Source: Rhizobium sp. RU33A (GTDB lineage: Bacteria; Pseudomonadota; Alphaproteobacteria; Rhizobiales; Rhizobiaceae). Taken from it: 64,000 nucleotides of DNA. Positions 15,670 to 23,070 of this stretch are shown one piece after another. Both the position numbers and the translations under genes were made by a program. The notes beneath the pieces are model-generated. The model did no database searches, had not been told where the DNA came from, and was given only the letters and a program-made list of their open reading frames with translations. Each line of letters starts with the position of its first letter. The first letter of the stretch is position 1. The stretch is taken from positions 124,001 to 188,000 of the forward strand of contig NZ_FTMQ01000007.1 in the NCBI RefSeq assembly GCF_900156055.1, given 5' to 3'.

Positions 15670-17766
15670 ATGACGGGCCAAACCCGCCTTCTCGAAAATC
15701 GTTGGGATGATGCTTATGCCGCCACGCTCGATGAGCCCGGCAAGCTTCTATATCGGTCCAACCTGCTGGGTGCCGACAAGCGCATCACCAATTATGGCGG
15801 CGGCAACACCTCTGCCAAGGTGATGGAGATCGATCCGCTGACGGGGCAGACGGTCAAGGTCCTCTGGGTCAAGGGATCCGGCGGCGACGTCGGCACGATC
15901 AAGCTCGATGGTTTCGCGACGCTTTACCAGGACAAGCTGGAAGCGCTGAAGGGCATCTATCAGGGTGTGCACGACGAAGACCGCATGGTCGGTTTCCTGC
16001 CGCATTGCACCTTCAACCTGAACCCACGTGCGGCGTCCATCGATACGCCACTGCATGGTTTCGTATCCTTCACGCATGTCGATCACATGCATCCTGACGC
16101 GATCATCGCGATTGCGGCCTCGAAGAATTCGAAGGAATTGACGCAGAAGATTTTCGGCTCCGAAATCGGATGGCTGCCCTGGCGCCGCCCGGGTTTCCAG
16201 CTCGGCCTCGACCTCGAAGCCTTCGTGAGGGCCAATCCGACCGCCAAGGGCGTCGTTCTCGAAAGCCACGGCCTGTTCACCTGGGCCGATGATGCCAAGG
16301 ACTGCTATCTCCTGACGCTCGCGATCATCAACAAGGCGATCGCGTGGTTTGCGAAGGAGACCGAGCGCAAGACGATCTTCGGCGGTGCCGTGGCAAAGAG
16401 CCTGCCGGCAGAGGAACGCCGCGCGATTGCCGCGCGCCTGATGCCGGAGGTTCGCGGACGGATTGGCAAGGGCGAGCGCAAGCTCGGCCATTTCGACGAT
16501 CAGGATGCCGTGCTCGAATTCGTCAATTCCAGCCATCTGCAGCCGCTTGGCGCGCTCGGGACTTCCTGCCCGGACCATTTCCTGCGCACCAAGATCCGAC
16601 CGCTGATTGTCGATTTCGATCCGGAAAAGCCGGATGTGGACGCGGTTCTCGCCGGCCTAGATCAAGCGCTCGAAGCCTACCGCGCAGACTACACGCGGTA
16701 CTATGAAGCTTGCCGCCACGACAATTCGCCCGCCATCCGCGATCCGAACCCGGTCATCTTCCTGGTTCCGGGCGTCGGCATGCTGTCCTTCGCCAAGGAC
16801 AAGGCGACGGCCCGCATCGCGGGTGAATTCTATGTCAACGCGATCAACGTTATGCGCGGCGCCTCGACGGTCTCTGAGTATCAGGGACTGCCGGAACAGG
16901 AAGCATTCGACATCGAATATTGGCTGCTCGAAGAGGCAAAGCTCCAGCGCATGCCGAAGCCGAAGAGCCTGGCCGGTCGCGTCGCCTTTGTGACCGGCGG
17001 TGCTGGCGGCATTGGCCGGGCGACGGCGGACCGTCTGATGGCAGAAGGCGCCTGCGTGGTGCTGGCCGATATCGATGCTGCAGCACTTGAGCAGACGATT
17101 GCCGACTTCTCGAAGCGCCATGGCGCGGATGTGGTCCGCTCCGTCCAGCTCGACGTGACGCGCGAGGATGCGGTTATCCGCTCGTTCGCCGAAGCCTGTG
17201 TGGAATTCGGCGGCGTCGACATTCTCGTTTCGAATGCCGGGATCGCCTCGTCGGCTCCGGTCGAGGATACGACCCTTGCGATGTGGGACAAGAATATCAG
17301 TATCCTGGCTACCGGCTATTTTCTCGTCTCGCGCGAAGCCTTCCGTCTGTTCCGGCGTCAGAAGCTCGGTGGCAACGTCGTCTTCGTTGCCTCGAAGAAC
17401 GGGCTTGCCTCTTCGCCAAACGCATCGGCCTATTGCACAGCCAAGGCCGCCGAGATCCATCTTGCCCGCTGCCTGGCCCTTGAGGGCGCTGACGCCGGCA
17501 TCCGGGTGAACACGGTCAATCCGGATGCAGTTCTGCGCGGTTCGAAGATCTGGAATGGCGAATGGCGCGAGCAGCGGGCGGCCTCCTCGAAGATCGAAGT
17601 TACCGATCTCGAGGAGCATTACCGCAATCGCTCGATGCTGAAGCTCAATGTCTTCCCGGAAGACATCGCGGAGGCGATCTACTTCCTCGCCTCCGATCTC
17701 TCGGCGAAATCGACCGGCAACATCATCAATGTCGATGCTGGTAATGCGCAGAGCTTCCCGCGCTGA
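15670..17766 (+). CDS. rhaD: RhaD, bifunctional rhamnulose-1-phosphate aldolase / lactaldehyde dehydrogenase
   Basis: A 698-residue two-domain enzyme. The N-terminal class-II aldolase domain (about residues 25-400) carries NYGGGNTSAK, a metal-site FTHVDHMHPDA segment and LESHGLFTW. It splits L-rhamnulose-1-phosphate into dihydroxyacetone phosphate and L-lactaldehyde. The C-terminal short-chain dehydrogenase (about 430-698) has the cofactor loop TGGAGGIG, the NAG motif in VSNAGIASS, and the catalytic Tyr/Lys in ASAYCTAKAA, and oxidises or reduces the lactaldehyde. This fusion is the form found in rhizobia and many other bacteria. GGGAGG precedes the ATG. It is divergent from rhaR; rhaI lies downstream with a small opposite-strand gene between. 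Confidence 0.93.
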   Translation: MTGQTRLLENRWDDAYAATLDEPGKLLYRSNLLGADKRITNYGGGNTSAKVMEIDPLTGQTVKVLWVKGSGGDVGTIKLDGFATLYQDKLEALKGIYQGVHDEDRMVGFLPHCTFNLNPRAASIDTPLHGFVSFTHVDHMHPDAIIAIAASKNSKELTQKIFGSEIGWLPWRRPGFQLGLDLEAFVRANPTAKGVVLESHGLFTWADDAKDCYLLTLAIINKAIAWFAKETERKTIFGGAVAKSLPAEERRAIAARLMPEVRGRIGKGERKLGHFDDQDAVLEFVNSSHLQPLGALGTSCPDHFLRTKIRPLIVDFDPEKPDVDAVLAGLDQALEAYRADYTRYYEACRHDNSPAIRDPNPVIFLVPGVGMLSFAKDKATARIAGEFYVNAINVMRGASTVSEYQGLPEQEAFDIEYWLLEEAKLQRMPKPKSLAGRVAFVTGGAGGIGRATADRLMAEGACVVLADIDAAALEQTIADFSKRHGADVVRSVQLDVTREDAVIRSFAEACVEFGGVDILVSNAGIASSAPVEDTTLAMWDKNISILATGYFLVSREAFRLFRRQKLGGNVVFVASKNGLASSPNASAYCTAKAAEIHLARCLALEGADAGIRVNTVNPDAVLRGSKIWNGEWREQRAASSKIEVTDLEEHYRNRSMLKLNVFPEDIAEAIYFLASDLSAKSTGNIINVDAGNAQSFPR

Positions 17767-17780
17767 TCTCCCGAGCCGTC

Positions 17781-17796
17781 GCGGCGCGTGCGCCGC
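17781..17796. terminator. GC hairpin after rhaD
   Basis: GCGGCGC (17781-17787) and GCGCCGC (17790-17796) form a perfect 7-bp inverted repeat 15 bp after the rhaD stop and 10 bp beyond the convergent Pmp3 stop. There is no T-run; it may only stabilise 3' ends. Confidence 0.35.
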
Positions 17797-17805
17797 GCCG
17801 GGATC

Positions 17806-17964
17806 CTACTTGCGGATGATCACCCAGATGGCGTGGATGATGCCGGGGATATAGCCGAAGAGCGTCAGCAGGATGTTCAGCCAGAAATGCAGGCCGATGC
17901 CGACCTGAAGGAAAACGCCGACCGGCGGCAGGAGGATGGCAAGCAGAATGCGAACAACGTCCAT
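17806..17964 (-). CDS. Pmp3/YqaE-family small membrane protein (UPF0057)
   Basis: A 52-residue, highly hydrophobic protein with two membrane helices (about residues 4-22 and 29-49) and the Pmp3/YqaE signature LLPPVGVFLQVG, then LNILLTLFGYIPGIIHAIWVI. Members are stress-induced proteolipids thought to affect membrane potential and ion tolerance. The start at 17964 is chosen because GGAG stands five bases upstream. It lies on the minus strand between rhaD and rhaI, so read-through from rhaD to rhaI would run antisense across it. Confidence 0.88.
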   Translation of the reverse strand: MDVVRILLAILLPPVGVFLQVGIGLHFWLNILLTLFGYIPGIIHAIWVIIRK

Positions 17965-18040
17965 GATGGCTCCGAATTTCATTTGAGACTGCAGATAAAC
18001 GCGCTTGGAACAAAATCGTTCGCGCGAGGTGGAGGAAAGA

Positions 18041-19333
18041 ATGAGCGAGATCCGAATTCCCGTCGATGTCATCGCTGCGGAGAACGAGCGGCGCGAGGCG
18101 GCCCACCGCAGCGACTTCCAGGCGCTGGGAGAGAAGCTGGCGCGAAGCTCGATCGATATCGAGACGGTCACTGCTAAGGTCGCGGCCTTTTTCGTCGCAG
18201 TTCCCTCCTGGGGCGTAGGCACTGGCGGCACGCGCTTTGCCCGCTTTCCGGGACAGGGAGAGCCACGGCACATCTTCGACAAGCTCGACGATTGCGGCGT
18301 CATCCAGCAGCTGACGCGGGCGACCCCGACAGTCTCGCTGCATATCCCTTGGGACAAGGCGGATCCGAAGGAGCTGAAGGCCAAGGCGGATGGCTTGGGG
18401 CTGGGCTTCGATGCGATGAATTCCAACACCTTTTCCGACAGCCCGGACCAGCCACATTCCTACAAGTACGGGTCGCTCAGCCATGTCGATGCGGGCACGC
18501 GCCGTCAGGCCGTCGAGCACAATCTCGAATGCATCGAAATTGGTCGGGCGCTCGGCTCCAAGGCACTGACCGTCTGGATCGGCGATGGCTCCAACTTTCC
18601 CGGCCAGAGCAATTTCACCCGCCAGTTCGAGCGTTATCTCGACGCGATGCGCGACATCTACAAGGCGCTGCCGGACGACTGGCGGCTGTTCTCCGAACAC
18701 AAGATGTACGAGCCGGCCTTCTATTCGACGGTGGTGCAGGATTGGGGCACGAACTATCTGATCGCCCAGACACTGGGTGAGAAGGCCCATTGCCTGGTCG
18801 ACCTCGGGCATCATGCTCCGAACACCAATATCGAGATGATCGTCGCGCGGCTCATCCAGTTCGGCAAGCTCGGGGGCTTCCACTTCAACGACTCGAAGTA
18901 TGGTGACGATGATCTGGATGCCGGATCTGTCGAACCCTATCGCCTATTCCTCGTGTTCAACGAGCTGGTCGATGCCGAACATCGCGGCGTGAAGGGCTTC
19001 CATCCCGCGCATATGATCGATCAGAGCCACAATGTGACGGATCCGATCGAGAGCCTGATTTCCAGCGCCAACGAGATCCGTCGGGCCTATGCGCAGGCGC
19101 TGCTGGTCGATCGGGCAGCGCTTGAGGGCTACCAGACCGACAACGACGCGTTGATGGCATCCGAAACGCTGAAGCGGGCTTATCGGACCGATGTCGAACC
19201 GATCCTTGCTGATGCGCGGCGGCGGTCCGGCGGGGCGATTGACCCTGTGGCGACTTATCGTGCGAGCGGCTACCGGGGTCGTGTTGCGGCCGAGCGTCCG
19301 GCGGTCAAGGGCGGCTCTGGCGGGATTGTCTGA
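18041..19333 (+). CDS. rhaI: RhaI, L-rhamnose isomerase (rhizobial type)
   Basis: A 430-residue sugar isomerase of the xylose-isomerase-like TIM-barrel fold and the rhizobial L-rhamnose isomerase group. It converts L-rhamnose to L-rhamnulose, the first catabolic step. Visible landmarks include VPSWGVGTGGTRFARFPG near residues 50-67, SEHKMYEPAFYSTVVQDWG (metal-site Glu, about 225-245), LVDLGHHAPNTNIEMIV (metal-site Asp/His) and FHFNDSKYGDDDLDAG (about 280-296). The start at 18041 has GGAGGAAAG upstream; the longer frame from 18005 starts with TTG and lacks this. A terminator follows at 19357. Confidence 0.9.
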   Translation: MSEIRIPVDVIAAENERREAAHRSDFQALGEKLARSSIDIETVTAKVAAFFVAVPSWGVGTGGTRFARFPGQGEPRHIFDKLDDCGVIQQLTRATPTVSLHIPWDKADPKELKAKADGLGLGFDAMNSNTFSDSPDQPHSYKYGSLSHVDAGTRRQAVEHNLECIEIGRALGSKALTVWIGDGSNFPGQSNFTRQFERYLDAMRDIYKALPDDWRLFSEHKMYEPAFYSTVVQDWGTNYLIAQTLGEKAHCLVDLGHHAPNTNIEMIVARLIQFGKLGGFHFNDSKYGDDDLDAGSVEPYRLFLVFNELVDAEHRGVKGFHPAHMIDQSHNVTDPIESLISSANEIRRAYAQALLVDRAALEGYQTDNDALMASETLKRAYRTDVEPILADARRRSGGAIDPVATYRASGYRGRVAAERPAVKGGSGGIV

Positions 19334-19356
19334 GCCAGGCTTTCTTCTCATCTCGT

Positions 19357-19390
19357 GAAAACGCCCGGGCAATACCCGGGCGTTTCCTTG
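19357..19390. terminator. Rho-independent terminator after rhaI
   Basis: AAACGCCCGGG (19359-19369) pairs perfectly with CCCGGGCGTTT (19375-19385) around a 5-base loop, between the convergent rhaI and BAX-inhibitor genes. A- and T-rich flanks (GAAA before, TTTCCTT after) let it act in both directions. Confidence 0.9.
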
Positions 19391-19419
19391 TCAAAGCGTT
19401 CTCCCGACGCGTTTTTATC

Positions 19420-20139
19420 TTATTCTTCGCGCTGGCCAGTGAGGCTCAGCAGCAGCTGGAACAGGTTGACGAAATTCAGGTACAGCGAAAGAGCGCCAAA
19501 GACGGCGAGCTTCTGCTGGCTCTCCTGGTCGAAGTTCTCGGCATACTGCTGCTTGATGTTCTGGGTATCCCAGGCAGTCAGGCCGACGAAGACGACGACG
19601 CCGATCACCGAGATCGCGAACTGCAGGGCGCTTGAGCCGAGGAAGATGTTGACGATCGAGGCGATGACGACACCGATCAGACCCATCATCAGGAACGAGC
19701 CGAACTGCGCCAGGTCACGCTTGGTGGTGTAGCCATAGAGGCTCATCGCGCCGAACATGGTCGCAGTGATGAAGAAGGTGCGGGCGATCGAGGTTCCGGT
19801 GAAGACCAGGAAGACCGACGACAGCGACAGACCCATCACGGCAGCGAAGGCCCAGAAGGCCATCTGCGCGGTTGCGGCCGACATCGCGTGGATGCGGAAG
19901 GAGAAGAAGAATACGAAGGCGAGCGGTGCCAGCATCACGACCCACTTCAAGGGGGTCGAGAAGATCGGCACGTAGAGCGCCGGGGTCTGGCTCACCACAA
20001 AGGCGACGATACCGGTGATGACCAGCCCGAGGCCCATGTAGTTGTAGACGCGCAGCATGTGCTTGCGCAGACCTTCGTCGAAAAGTGCTGCGGACTGGGC
20101 CTGAGCGCCGTAGCCGAAGCGGTTCTGGATGGGATCCAT
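19420..20139 (-). CDS. BAX inhibitor-1/YccA-family membrane protein
   Basis: A 239-residue protein with seven predicted membrane helices and the UPF0005/BI-1 C-terminal hydrophobic segment. Conserved parts are RKHMLRVYNYMGLGLVITG at the start of helix 1, VFLVFTGTSIARTFFITATMFGAMSLYGYTTK-like sequence in the middle, and TAWDTQNIKQQY near residue 190. Bacterial relatives are pH-sensitive calcium leak channels or FtsH modulators. AAGGAGG stands about 10 bases before the ATG. It lies 23 bp downstream of the anti-sigma gene on the same strand, so it may be part of the sigma/anti-sigma operon. Confidence 0.9.
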   Translation of the reverse strand: MDPIQNRFGYGAQAQSAALFDEGLRKHMLRVYNYMGLGLVITGIVAFVVSQTPALYVPIFSTPLKWVVMLAPLAFVFFFSFRIHAMSAATAQMAFWAFAAVMGLSLSSVFLVFTGTSIARTFFITATMFGAMSLYGYTTKRDLAQFGSFLMMGLIGVVIASIVNIFLGSSALQFAISVIGVVVFVGLTAWDTQNIKQQYAENFDQESQQKLAVFGALSLYLNFVNLFQLLLSLTGQREE

Positions 20140-20162
20140 AGTCAGTTACCTCCTTGGATGGA

Positions 20163-20936
20163 TCAGTAAAGCGTGCGGGCAAGCTTGCGGGCCTCTTCGG
20201 CTAGCTTATCCGCGTTTTCAGTTTCGGAGATCAGCGCGTAAGCAACCTCGCCGATCTGCCAATAGGCAGCGTTGGTCTGACCCTCCTGCTTCAGCAGCAC
20301 CTGCTGAACGGCAAAATTGCCAGGCCTCACGGCGAAGAGGGACAACCTCTCGCCGGATTGGGGCTCGACCTCGAGCTCGACGCTCGGTCCATAGGTCGAG
20401 GGGAAAATCTGGGCGTCCCGAACGGTCCAGTCATCCGGCATAGCCGGCAGAACGATGGCCGTCGCTGAACGGATCTCGGCCGGATCGAAGCGGCTCGTTT
20501 CGGACTGCGAGCTCATCTTTTCCCGTAGTTCCGCCGTCTGATGCGCGCGTACGGCCTCCTCGACGAATTGCGGCGGCGGCACGGAGGCCACGACTTCGCC
20601 GATGCTGCCGGGGGCGATCCAGCCATGGGCGATCCAGCCGGCGCCTACAAGCAGTACGACGGCTGCCGCACGCCGCATGACATCGATCGTGCGGGGACGG
20701 TTGAAGGCGCTTTCCAGCACTCGGGCTGCATCGCGTGTTTCCTGACGCACGACTGCTGGCATGCCCGCAAGCGCCAGTCGCAATTCGTCGCGCACACGCA
20801 GATCGGCCATGACCTTGGCGGCGATCGCAGGGTTTTCCGACAGATAGGCCTCGACCTCGATACGGCGGCCGACATCCAGCTGGTCGTCGACATAGGCGTG
20901 CAGGTCGGCCTCGATTACAGGATCATTGCTGGTCAT
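20163..20936 (-). CDS. Membrane-anchored anti-sigma factor
   Basis: A 257-residue protein whose first 75 residues resemble the sigma-binding domain of ECF anti-sigma factors (VIEADLHAYVDDQLD, then EVEAYLSENPAIAAKV). The zinc-binding HxxxCxxC of ZAS proteins is not present. One membrane helix follows (about 98-115, AAAVVLLVGAGWIAHGWIA), then a periplasmic domain of about 140 residues ending in KLARTLY. The start at 20936 follows GGAGG and overlaps the ECF sigma gene by 14 bp, the usual arrangement of a cognate pair. It probably holds the sigma factor inactive at the membrane until an envelope signal acts. Confidence 0.82.
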   Translation of the reverse strand: MTSNDPVIEADLHAYVDDQLDVGRRIEVEAYLSENPAIAAKVMADLRVRDELRLALAGMPAVVRQETRDAARVLESAFNRPRTIDVMRRAAAVVLLVGAGWIAHGWIAPGSIGEVVASVPPPQFVEEAVRAHQTAELREKMSSQSETSRFDPAEIRSATAIVLPAMPDDWTVRDAQIFPSTYGPSVELEVEPQSGERLSLFAVRPGNFAVQQVLLKQEGQTNAAYWQIGEVAYALISETENADKLAEEARKLARTLY

Positions 20937-21468
20937 CGGGGTTTCCTCCAACGATTCTCAGGTGGGGTACGAGGTTCGCGTCTTCGCCGCTTTCCATCGC
21001 CCTTAGTCGGGCGCGGGCACGGGAAACGCGGGACATCAGTGTGCCCACAGGGATATTCAGGACATCGGCGGCTTCCTGATAGGAAAGCTCTTCAATGGCC
21101 ACGAGATGCAAAGCTTCGCGCTGGTCTTCCGGCAGCGACAGGAACGCGTCGCGTACCTGCGCCAGCCGGACCGAATGCTCCTGGCCGGCAGGGGCCACAA
21201 TATCGCTGAGCTCCAGGGCCGCGTTCTGACGGCGGTTTTCAGCACGGTCCCGACGAAGCCGGTCGATATGGGTGTTGTGCAGGATTGACATTAACCAGTT
21301 GCGGATGCTGCCACTGCTCTTGAAGGTCGACCTGCGCTCCAAGGCCCGGATCAGTGCATCATGAACGAGATCTTCTGCCTCGTCGGGATTTCTGACGAGC
21401 GAACGGGCGTAGCGTCGCAGGGCTGCGAGCTGGCCAATCACATTGAACGGGTTCGAATTCGTCGTCAT
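20923..21468 (-). CDS. ECF-type RNA polymerase sigma factor
   Basis: The 181-residue protein has region 2 (about residues 12-80; YARSLVRNPDEAEDLVHDALIRAL, then IRNWLMSILHNTHIDRLR) and region 4 (about 112-165; LPEDQREALHLVAIEELSYQEAADV followed by VGTLMSRVSRARARLR), with no region 1 or 3. That is the extracytoplasmic-function layout. The downstream overlapping anti-sigma supports this. It shows no PhyR-type partner nearby, so it is unlikely to be EcfG itself. A GGAAT-N17-CGTAT element directly upstream (21477-21503) may be an autoregulated promoter. The exoD-like gene lies 54 bp upstream on the same strand. Confidence 0.9.
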   Translation of the reverse strand: MTTNSNPFNVIGQLAALRRYARSLVRNPDEAEDLVHDALIRALERRSTFKSSGSIRNWLMSILHNTHIDRLRRDRAENRRQNAALELSDIVAPAGQEHSVRLAQVRDAFLSLPEDQREALHLVAIEELSYQEAADVLNIPVGTLMSRVSRARARLRAMESGEDANLVPHLRIVGGNPDDQQ

Positions 21469-21476
21469 GGTCCAGT

Positions 21477-21503
21477 ATACGGAGTCGATGGCGCTCCTAT
21501 TCC
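21477..21503 (-). promoter_or_regulatory. Possible ECF-type promoter of the sigma gene
   Basis: On the minus strand GGAAT (21503-21499), a 17-bp spacer and CGTAT (21481-21477) resemble ECF promoters. The -10 ends only 9 bp before the ATG at 21468, so the transcript would have almost no leader. No good ribosome-binding site lies at the normal distance, which is consistent with a leaderless mRNA but weak evidence. Confidence 0.35.
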
Positions 21504-21522
21504 ATCGCCGAGAAGATTTTTT

Positions 21523-22161
21523 TCAGGGGCCGACAATCGAGCCCAGTCCCCAGGCCGCAGCATAGACAAGGCCGCCGGTCGCTCCGAGCGCGATCACGCC
21601 CATACCCAATCCCAGCATCGTCACCAGACCGTCCCGCTCCATGAGACCGAGCGCGATCATCACAAGGGCCGCCACGGGGAGCATGTTGCCGAAAGGGATC
21701 GGTAGCGCGACGGCGATGGCAAGCAACAGAACGGGGAGGCCAAGAAATACCTGAGCACGTGGTCCGGCAAAGCGTCGCAGGCGGTTCTTGCGCAGGAGAG
21801 TTTCGACGCGTGCCACGAGCGGCGCCGTGTAGCGCACCATGAGGTCGATGGTTGCGCCGGACACCTGTCGCCGGCTCAGAAATTGCGGCAACCAGATACG
21901 GCGGTAACCGGCGATGATCTGAAGCGAGACGATGGCGAGGCAACTCCCGAAGACAAGGCCAAACGGGCCGGGAATTGGAGTGAGCGCCGGAAGAGCGAGG
22001 ATCAGGATAGCAAAGGCGATGCTGCTGCGGCCCATGGTCGACATCAGCTCATCCAGGCTGACCGCACCCGCCTCTGCGGCATGGGCTCGGAGCCTGGATA
22101 ATCGTCTGGATGCCACCCCGCCTTCAGCAGAGGTGCTGTCTAGCGGCGCGGTGCTGGTCAT
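21523..22161 (-). CDS. exoD: ExoD-family exopolysaccharide-synthesis membrane protein
   Basis: A 212-residue ExoD-family protein. It begins with a soluble stretch (GGVASRRLSRLRAHAAEAGAV-like, then SLDELMSTMGRSSIAFAILILALPALTPIPGPFG, the ExoD hallmark PxPG) and has three or four membrane helices toward the C-terminus. In Sinorhizobium meliloti exoD affects exopolysaccharide production, alkali tolerance and nodule invasion; its biochemical role is unknown. The start at 22161 is chosen for AGGAGAG upstream. It sits 54 bp before the ECF sigma gene on the same strand, suggesting envelope stress control. Confidence 0.85.
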   Translation of the reverse strand: MTSTAPLDSTSAEGGVASRRLSRLRAHAAEAGAVSLDELMSTMGRSSIAFAILILALPALTPIPGPFGLVFGSCLAIVSLQIIAGYRRIWLPQFLSRRQVSGATIDLMVRYTAPLVARVETLLRKNRLRRFAGPRAQVFLGLPVLLLAIAVALPIPFGNMLPVAALVMIALGLMERDGLVTMLGLGMGVIALGATGGLVYAAAWGLGSIVGP

Positions 22162-22239
22162 CGGTTTAACTCTCCTGTCACCGCCAAGATGTAGGAGAGC
22201 TTTTGGCCGACGCAAGATCGCTTGCCCACGCTTGGTCGG

Positions 22240-22509
22240 CTATTGGCGGGCTGCTATCAGCCGGACCAAAGCTCGGAAGCTTTCGACGTCGCCGTCGGCC
22301 CTGTCGAGAAGGTCGATCGGAAAAAGGACCGCCTTGCGGTTGGCGTCGGAGAGCGAGGACGTCTGCAGGTCCTGCTCCGCTGCCCGGCGGGCCTCGGCCA
22401 TTGCCTGATGCAGGTCGTCTGCGTCAAGCAGTCCTTTATCGATCATGCGGCGGACAAGGGCAGAGATCGCGAGATAAAGACCTTCCAGCTGGGGATTGGC
22501 TGTGTTCAT
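22240..22509 (-). CDS. Hypothetical 89-residue helical protein
   Basis: A small soluble, mostly helical protein (NPQLEGLYLAISALVRRMIDKGLL near the start, then DLHQAMAEARRAAEQDL). No domain is recognised. An earlier ATG at 22524 adds five residues; neither start has a strong ribosome-binding site. It lies 11 bp downstream of the 55-residue stress protein gene on the same strand and is probably co-transcribed from the EcfG-type promoter at 22719-22743, so a general-stress role is a reasonable inference. Confidence 0.65.
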   Translation of the reverse strand: MNTANPQLEGLYLAISALVRRMIDKGLLDADDLHQAMAEARRAAEQDLQTSSLSDANRKAVLFPIDLLDRADGDVESFRALVRLIAARQ

Positions 22510-22520
22510 GGCGATGATCT

Positions 22521-22688
22521 TCAATCTATCCGGCGCTTGGGATCGAGATCGACGCCCTGTTCGGTCGGCCCCTCCTCAAGGTCGTCAGCGTCGTCTCGTT
22601 CTGACAGTTCGAGGCGAGCGCCCCGGGTATTGTGGTCCCGGTGGGGCGTCTGACTGTCGTGCGGTTCGGTGTTCTTTGCGGTGGTCAT
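22521..22688 (-). CDS. 55-residue hydrophilic acidic small protein
   Basis: A highly charged, low-complexity protein of 55 residues (SERDDADDLEEGPTEQGVDL in the second half) with no hydrophobic segment, likely disordered. AGGAGGAG precedes the ATG at 22688. A canonical general-stress promoter, GGAAC-N16-CGTT, lies 31-55 bp upstream. No family name is recognised, but similar small acidic proteins recur in rhizobial general-stress regulons. Confidence 0.75.
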   Translation of the reverse strand: MTTAKNTEPHDSQTPHRDHNTRGARLELSERDDADDLEEGPTEQGVDLDPKRRID

Positions 22689-22718
22689 GCGGTTCTCCTC
22701 CTCTTTCCATGCATATCG

Positions 22719-22743
22719 AACGTCGTGATCCATCGTCGGTTCC
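22719..22743 (-). promoter_or_regulatory. EcfG (general stress) promoter, GGAAC-N16-CGTT
   Basis: On the minus strand GGAAC (22743-22739), 16 bp, then CGTT (22722-22719). This is an exact match to the alphaproteobacterial EcfG consensus, in front of the 55-residue protein gene. Confidence 0.75.
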
Positions 22744-22765
22744 GGAGACATCGTATCGAATGGGC

Positions 22766-22791
22766 GGAACCTCTGCGCTGGCCAGCAGGTT
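22766..22791 (+). promoter_or_regulatory. EcfG-like promoter, GGAAC-N17-GGTT
   Basis: GGAAC (22766-22770), 17 bp, GGTT (22788-22791), one base off the EcfG consensus, about 28 bp before the ATG of the 59-residue protein. Together with the opposite promoter at 22719-22743 it makes a divergent general-stress promoter pair. Confidence 0.55.
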
Positions 22792-22818
22792 TCCTGTGTC
22801 CCAGCAAAGGAGACATCC

Positions 22819-22998
22819 ATGACTGAAAACATCGAACATTCGCGCAAGCGGCAAGACGCAGGGGAAAAGTCTCGCGCAGAAGACATGCCGGCGGCGGGTC
22901 CCCACGATAAAAAGGAGCTGCAGGACCCGATGAAGACGCCGGGCACGGGATCGCTACCGGAGGTCGGATCACAAAAGACGGACCTTGGCCCAGAGTGA
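22819..22998 (+). CDS. 59-residue hydrophilic small protein
   Basis: A 59-residue charged protein (MTENIEHSRKRQDAGEK at the start, DKKELQDPMKTPGTGSLPEV in the middle) lacking hydrophobic segments. AAGGAGACATCC stands before the ATG. The EcfG-like promoter at 22766-22791 and the divergent small protein gene place it in a stress-protein pair. A terminator follows at 23021. No family is recognised; intrinsic disorder is likely. Confidence 0.65.
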   Translation: MTENIEHSRKRQDAGEKSRAEDMPAAGPHDKKELQDPMKTPGTGSLPEVGSQKTDLGPE

Positions 22999-23020
22999 CA
23001 CCTCGGTGATCCGAAACGAC

Positions 23021-23049
23021 AAAGGCCGGCGCGAACGCCGGCCTTTCTC
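23021..23049. terminator. Bidirectional rho-independent terminator
   Basis: AAAGGCCGGCG (23021-23031) and CGCCGGCCTTT (23036-23046) form a perfect 11-bp stem with a CGAA loop. It sits between the plus-strand small gene (stop 22998) and the minus-strand DUF475 gene (stop 23071). Confidence 0.9.
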
Positions 23050-23070
23050 ACTTTTCTCAAACGCTCTTGG

